A stretch of DNA of 10,022 bases from positions 1 through 10,022 of the forward strand of contig JANWWX010000029.1 in NCBI GenBank assembly GCA_025057195.1. The letters are read 5' to 3'. The translations under genes were made by a program, and so were the position numbers. Below are positions 7,304 to 10,022 of this stretch, in pieces. Within the stretch, counting starts at the first letter, position 1; every line of letters starts with the position of its first letter. Source of the stretch: Leptospiraceae bacterium. Its GTDB lineage: Bacteria; Spirochaetota; Leptospiria; Turneriellales; Turneriellaceae. A model generated the notes under the pieces. That model had not been told where the DNA came from, made no database searches, and was given only the letters and a program-made list of their open reading frames with translations.

Positions 7304-8631
7304 CCGTGTGTTATGATCTGCTCCAGCAAAAAGTCGATGAGCTCTTGCGGGAAGTCGTCGTGGAAGTAGCTGAGCAAGGCATTTTCGCCAATGCGCACCC
7401 CCGGATAGAATCCTTTTTCCATACAGCGGGCCACCACGGTGTCGGCATTGGCTGTGCGCCAAGCCACCTCGTGGAAAATGGTGCCTTGTGGGAAAAATAG
7501 CACTTGCGGTTTTTTTTCTTTTAGCTGGCTAAAAAAATAATACGCCTTTTCCATCGAGAAAGCCACCAGGCGCTGCATGCCTTGCCAGCCAAGCTGTGCC
7601 ATGAAGATCGCAGCACGGATGGCCATTAGGGTCTGGTTGCTGCAGATGTTGCTGGTCGCCTTCTCGCGCCGGATGTGCTGCTCGCGCGTGGCCAAAGTGA
7701 TGACATAAGCTTCGGTTTCCTCGCCATGCGCATCGCGGGCGGTGGTTTTGCCGACAAGGCGGCCCGGCATGTTGCGCAAATAGTCTTTTGTGGCGGCGAG
7801 AAAACCGAGCGAGGGGCCGGAATAGTGCACCGGTAAACCCAACGACTGTGCCTCGCCGCAGGCAATCTCTGCACCCCATTGCCGTGGGCTTTCAAGAATC
7901 ACGGCCGAAAGCATTTCGGTGGTGAGATAGATCACCGTCGCGTTCGCGTAACGGCTTTTGAGATCGCAGACCGGCTCGGCAATCCCTAAATAGTGGGGAT
8001 TTTGGACCACCACAATATCTGGATCACCAGCTTGCCAGACGGTGGCACCGGTTTTTGGGTCATGGGGTAGCCGCGTGACCGTGGCAAAACTTTGGCCAGA
8101 AAGTTCCTTAAAATAGGTATGGAAAACCTCTTCGTAGCGAGGGTTGACCCCGGAGGAAAAATAGACCTTTGCTGCGGTCAGATTCTTCTGCCGCATCGCC
8201 ATGCGCACGGCTTCGACCAGCGCCGTGGAGCCATCATAAAGCGAGGCATTGGCTACGGGCAGCCCTGTTAAAAGCGCAATCAGGGACTGGTATTCAAAAA
8301 GGGCCTGCAGTGTTCCCTGTGCGACCTCTGGCTGGTAGGGCGTATAGCTGGTGACAAATTCCCGCTGGCTGGCCAAGTGGCTAACCGCCACAGGAATCCG
8401 GTGCCGGTAAAGGCCATAGCCGCAGCAGTGTTCGCGCAAAGTGGGTGCGCTTGCCAATTTTTTTTCAAACTCGGCAAGCAAAGCAAATTCATCGAGGGGG
8501 GTGGCAAGCCCTTGTGCCGTATCCTTACGCAGCGTTGTAGGGATGTGCGCAAAAAGCTCGTCTTCGGATTTGATGCCCAGGCTTTCCAGTAGCTCTTTGC
8601 GGACTTTGTCGGAATGGACGATATAGGGCAT
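7300..8631 (-). CDS. gcvPA: Glycine dehydrogenase (decarboxylating) subunit 1 (P-protein, N-terminal half)
   Basis: This 443-residue protein has the usual length of the stand-alone N-terminal P-protein subunit. Diagnostic segments are TSYTPYQPEVAQGTLQALFE at about 94-113, NASLYDGSTALVEA at about 128-141, GEAQSLGLPVHYSGPSLGF (about 259-277), MPGRLVG and REQHIRREKATSNICSNQ (about 313-330). P-protein decarboxylates glycine with pyridoxal phosphate and passes the aminomethyl group to lipoyl-GcvH. In two-subunit enzymes the cofactor Lys sits in GcvPB, so this half needs that partner, which is absent from the window. Its ATG shares one base with the gcvH TAA (TAATG), giving tight coupling. The TAA at 7300-7302 overlaps the end of the oxidoreductase gene, leaving no room for a terminator. 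A T8 run (plus strand) lies at 7510-7517. Confidence 0.95.
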   Translation of the reverse strand: MPYIVHSDKVRKELLESLGIKSEDELFAHIPTTLRKDTAQGLATPLDEFALLAEFEKKLASAPTLREHCCGYGLYRHRIPVAVSHLASQREFVTSYTPYQPEVAQGTLQALFEYQSLIALLTGLPVANASLYDGSTALVEAVRMAMRQKNLTAAKVYFSSGVNPRYEEVFHTYFKELSGQSFATVTRLPHDPKTGATVWQAGDPDIVVVQNPHYLGIAEPVCDLKSRYANATVIYLTTEMLSAVILESPRQWGAEIACGEAQSLGLPVHYSGPSLGFLAATKDYLRNMPGRLVGKTTARDAHGEETEAYVITLATREQHIRREKATSNICSNQTLMAIRAAIFMAQLGWQGMQRLVAFSMEKAYYFFSQLKEKKPQVLFFPQGTIFHEVAWRTANADTVVARCMEKGFYPGVRIGENALLSYFHDDFPQELIDFLLEQIITHG

Positions 8632-9020
8632 TAGGCTAGGCTCGCTAGGTGTGCGCTGTAGGCAGCAGCATCGAGCAGCGCGGCAATTTCGCTTTCGGCA
8701 AAATTTTCGATCTCAAACAGCCAACCTGCACCGTAAGGGTCTTGGTTGACCAGCGCCGGATTTTTATTGAGGTCGCTATTGACTGCTGCGATTTTCCCAG
8801 AAAGCGGTTGGTAGATATCGGAGACAGCTTTGACCGACTCAATGGTCCCCGCCACCGCCATTTGGCGGATTTCGCTGCCCAGTTTGGGGAACTCGATATA
8901 GACGACATCGCCCAGCGCATTCTGCGCGTAATCGGTGATGCCCACGCGGGCGCGGTTGCCTTCGATTTTCACCCATTCGTGTTCTTTGGTGTAGCGCAGC
9001 TCTTGCGGAATATTGGCCAT
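8631..9020 (-). CDS. gcvH: Glycine cleavage system H protein (lipoyl carrier)
   Basis: This 129-residue protein has full family length. It opens with ELRYTKEHEWVKIEGNRARV and GITDYAQNALGDVVYIEFP, the standard H-protein beginning, and carries the lipoylation site ESVKAVSDIYQPLSG with Lys64. The C-terminal segment includes PYGAGWLFEIE. The lipoyl arm shuttles the aminomethyl group from P-protein to T-protein and is reoxidised by L-protein; in some bacteria H-protein also supports lipoate metabolism. The ATG at 9020 is preceded by GGAG with an 8-nt spacer, one of the clearest ribosome binding sites in the window. It heads a two-gene operon with gcvPA and is transcribed away from bamA. Confidence 0.97.
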   Translation of the reverse strand: MANIPQELRYTKEHEWVKIEGNRARVGITDYAQNALGDVVYIEFPKLGSEIRQMAVAGTIESVKAVSDIYQPLSGKIAAVNSDLNKNPALVNQDPYGAGWLFEIENFAESEIAALLDAAAYSAHLASLA

Positions 9021-9028
9021 GTGGCATG

Positions 9029-9032
9029 CTCC
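9029..9032 (-). promoter_or_regulatory. Ribosome binding site of gcvH
   Basis: On the minus strand GGAG (within TGGTGGAG) stands 8 nt before the gcvH ATG. It fixes that start and is stronger than anything visible before mlaE, the symporter or the gene at 4891. Confidence 0.65.
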
Positions 9033-9111
9033 ACCAGCCGAATATAGGGTAAATGAGTTTCGTGTCGAGATTGCCTATTTGGTCCAAGCAAATTTGGGAG
9101 CAACCACACAA

Positions 9112-9139
9112 ATCGTAAGCACCCAAGCAATGGTGTAAA
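9112..9139 (-). promoter_or_regulatory. Possible gcvH-gcvPA promoter
   Basis: On the minus strand TTTACA (9139-9134, five of six consensus bases) is followed after 16 bp by TACGAT (9117-9112, four of six). The leader to gcvH would be about 85 nt. I looked for glycine-riboswitch landmarks in this leader and saw none. This is a weak match by eye. Confidence 0.3.
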
Positions 9140-9163
9140 AAAACTCCGCAACACACTGGGCAA

Positions 9164-9267
9164 GAGTGCTATGTAAAAACCTAAAAAATCACTACCAAAA
9201 AAAATTTTCTGAAAAACGGAAAAATTTTTTGCCGAGCTATGGCTTAAAGGGCTTTTGCATAGCACTC
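9164..9267. repeat. 104-bp imperfect palindrome between gcvH and bamA
   Basis: The left arm 9164-9181 begins GAGTGCTATG and the right arm 9250-9267 ends CATAGCACTC. The 18-bp arms pair with sixteen Watson-Crick pairs, one G-T and one mismatch. Nested on almost the same centre is an AT-only stem: 9199-9209 pairs with 9219-9230 with one bulged A, around a 9-nt loop. The flanks (GGCAA to the left, CGCGC to the right) show no target-site duplication. The symmetry makes both strands encode similar short peptides (both starting MLCK), so the ORFs here are not genes. It could be a MITE-like element with terminal inverted repeats, a structured RNA or a regulatory structure between divergent genes. 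Confidence 0.6.
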
Positions 9268-9394
9268 CGCGCCGCTGGGCTACTTTACTTTTTTCTATAC
9301 CAAGGGTTGGGTGGTTACCTCTCCAACGCTAAGCCATCGCGATTGACGATGTCTCTAAACCACTGGTTTCGGCCTGAGCTTTTGGGACTTCGCC

Positions 9395-10022
9395 TTGCGA
9401 GCAAAGATCTGTTCCATAACCCGACTGTGGCTATTTTTTGCTGCCATCGGCTTGGTTTTTGCCACCATTGTGGCAACCCATAACTACCTGCACGCGCAGG
9501 CTGAGCGCTATGTCGGGAAACGCATCCGCAAAATTGAATTTAAAGGCAACGTCAACGTCTCGCGGGACACCATACTGAACGACATACTGCAGATGAAGGT
9601 CGGCCAAATCCTCACCCTCGAGCTACTCAACGGCGACATCAAGGCCCTATTTGGTGAAGGCTCATTCTCTTATGCCCGCGTTGAGGCTGAGGATTTTCAG
9701 GATGGGGTGGCGCTGACCTTCTATCTTGAGGAACGCCCGCGGGTCAAAGAGATCACGTTTTTAGGTATCGAAGAGCTATCAACCACCGAAGTGCAGCAGG
9801 CAATCCCACTCAAAGAGGATGAGATCTATACTGAACGCAAGGTCGCCGATTCCGTGCAGAAGATTTTGGCAAAGTACCGGGAAAAAGGATTTTTCAATGC
9901 GAGCGTCAAAGTGCGCAAAAGTCCGGTCGATCCGGAAAAAAATACCATCAGTATCACTTTTGTTGTTGATGAGGGCGAAAACATTAAAATAGCAAAAATC
10001 AACCTCTTGGGGGTGACCCAGG
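9395..10022 (+). CDS. bamA: BamA outer-membrane assembly factor, N-terminal POTRA region (runs off right edge)
   Basis: The frame is open from 9359 to the window edge. The first usable start is TTG at 9395, giving 209 residues. It begins MRAKICSITR, then a hydrophobic core at 11-27 and an AQA cleavage site at 34-36, a convincing signal peptide; TGGGAC 7-8 nt upstream may be the ribosome binding site. POTRA 1 starts near 44 (IRKIEFKGN) and runs to about 113. The junction EERPRVKEITFLG opens POTRA 2 (about 116-195, with KYREKGFFNASV). POTRA 3 begins near 197 (IKIAKINLLGV). BamA folds and inserts beta-barrel proteins into the outer membrane. The barrel lies outside the window, so a TamA-like relative cannot be wholly excluded, but the POTRA wording fits BamA best. 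No ATG lies in frame between the preceding stop and the first POTRA domain. Confidence 0.87.
   Translation, partial: MRAKICSITRLWLFFAAIGLVFATIVATHNYLHAQAERYVGKRIRKIEFKGNVNVSRDTILNDILQMKVGQILTLELLNGDIKALFGEGSFSYARVEAEDFQDGVALTFYLEERPRVKEITFLGIEELSTTEVQQAIPLKEDEIYTERKVADSVQKILAKYREKGFFNASVKVRKSPVDPEKNTISITFVVDEGENIKIAKINLLGVTQ

Noticed and set aside
8649..9047. 132-residue plus-strand ORF
   Set aside because: It is antisense to gcvH, which is unambiguous.
9021..9160. Glycine riboswitch upstream of gcvH
   Set aside because: I searched the minus-strand leader for the conserved paired core typical of glycine aptamers and saw none. A covariance-model search would be decisive.
9199..9230. AT-rich hairpin as an intrinsic terminator
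   Set aside because: The stem is almost purely A-T with no GC clamp, and it lies between divergent genes where no terminator is needed.
9166..9483. 105-residue plus-strand ORF overlapping the bamA start
   Set aside because: It arises from the palindrome at 9164-9267, whose symmetry produces a mirror ORF on the other strand, and it runs out of frame into bamA.

Overview
The window (10,022 bp, slightly over half G+C by eye) is densely packed chromosomal housekeeping DNA from a diderm (Gram-negative-type) bacterium. The evidence is an outer-membrane lipid-transport ABC pair (MlaE/MlaF), an RseP-type site-2 protease and the start of BamA. The wording of the BamA POTRA region and of the GltS-like symporter reminded me of spirochaetes, and a split glycine decarboxylase occurs there, but this is recollection of family style and the phylum is a low-confidence guess. 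I see no phage, IS, CRISPR, tRNA or rRNA.

Layout. 1-276 (minus): N-terminus of an unrecognised exported protein, running off the left edge. 277-461: divergent intergenic region. 462-3327 (plus): mlaE, mlaF and a GltS-like ESS-family symporter, with junctions of 1-2 nt. 3293-4822 (minus): rseP, overlapping the symporter tail-to-tail by 35 bp. 4823-4890: short divergent control region with a good sigma70-like promoter for rseP and a perfect palindrome. 4891-7303 (plus): an unrecognised seven-TM protein with a large extracytoplasmic domain, overlapping a Gfo/Idh/MocA oxidoreductase by 14 nt. 7300-9020 (minus): gcvH and gcvPA, sharing one base and ending 4 bp into the oxidoreductase. 9021-9394: the only long intergenic stretch, holding a gcvH ribosome binding site, a possible promoter and a 104-bp imperfect palindrome. 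9395-10022 (plus): 5' part of bamA, running off the right edge.

How the genes work together. MlaE/MlaF would power phospholipid traffic between the membranes, RseP would cleave membrane-bound substrates such as anti-sigma factors in envelope stress, and BamA would insert outer-membrane beta-barrels, so most of the window concerns the envelope. GcvH and GcvPA are two parts of the glycine cleavage system; their obligatory partners GcvPB and GcvT, and the MCE protein MlaD, are not in the window. No clear novel system was found. The items most worth a second look are the 104-bp palindrome, the seven-TM protein whose exported domain resembles a metal-ligand-free M28 peptidase, the enlarged RseP, and the incomplete mla and gcv clusters.
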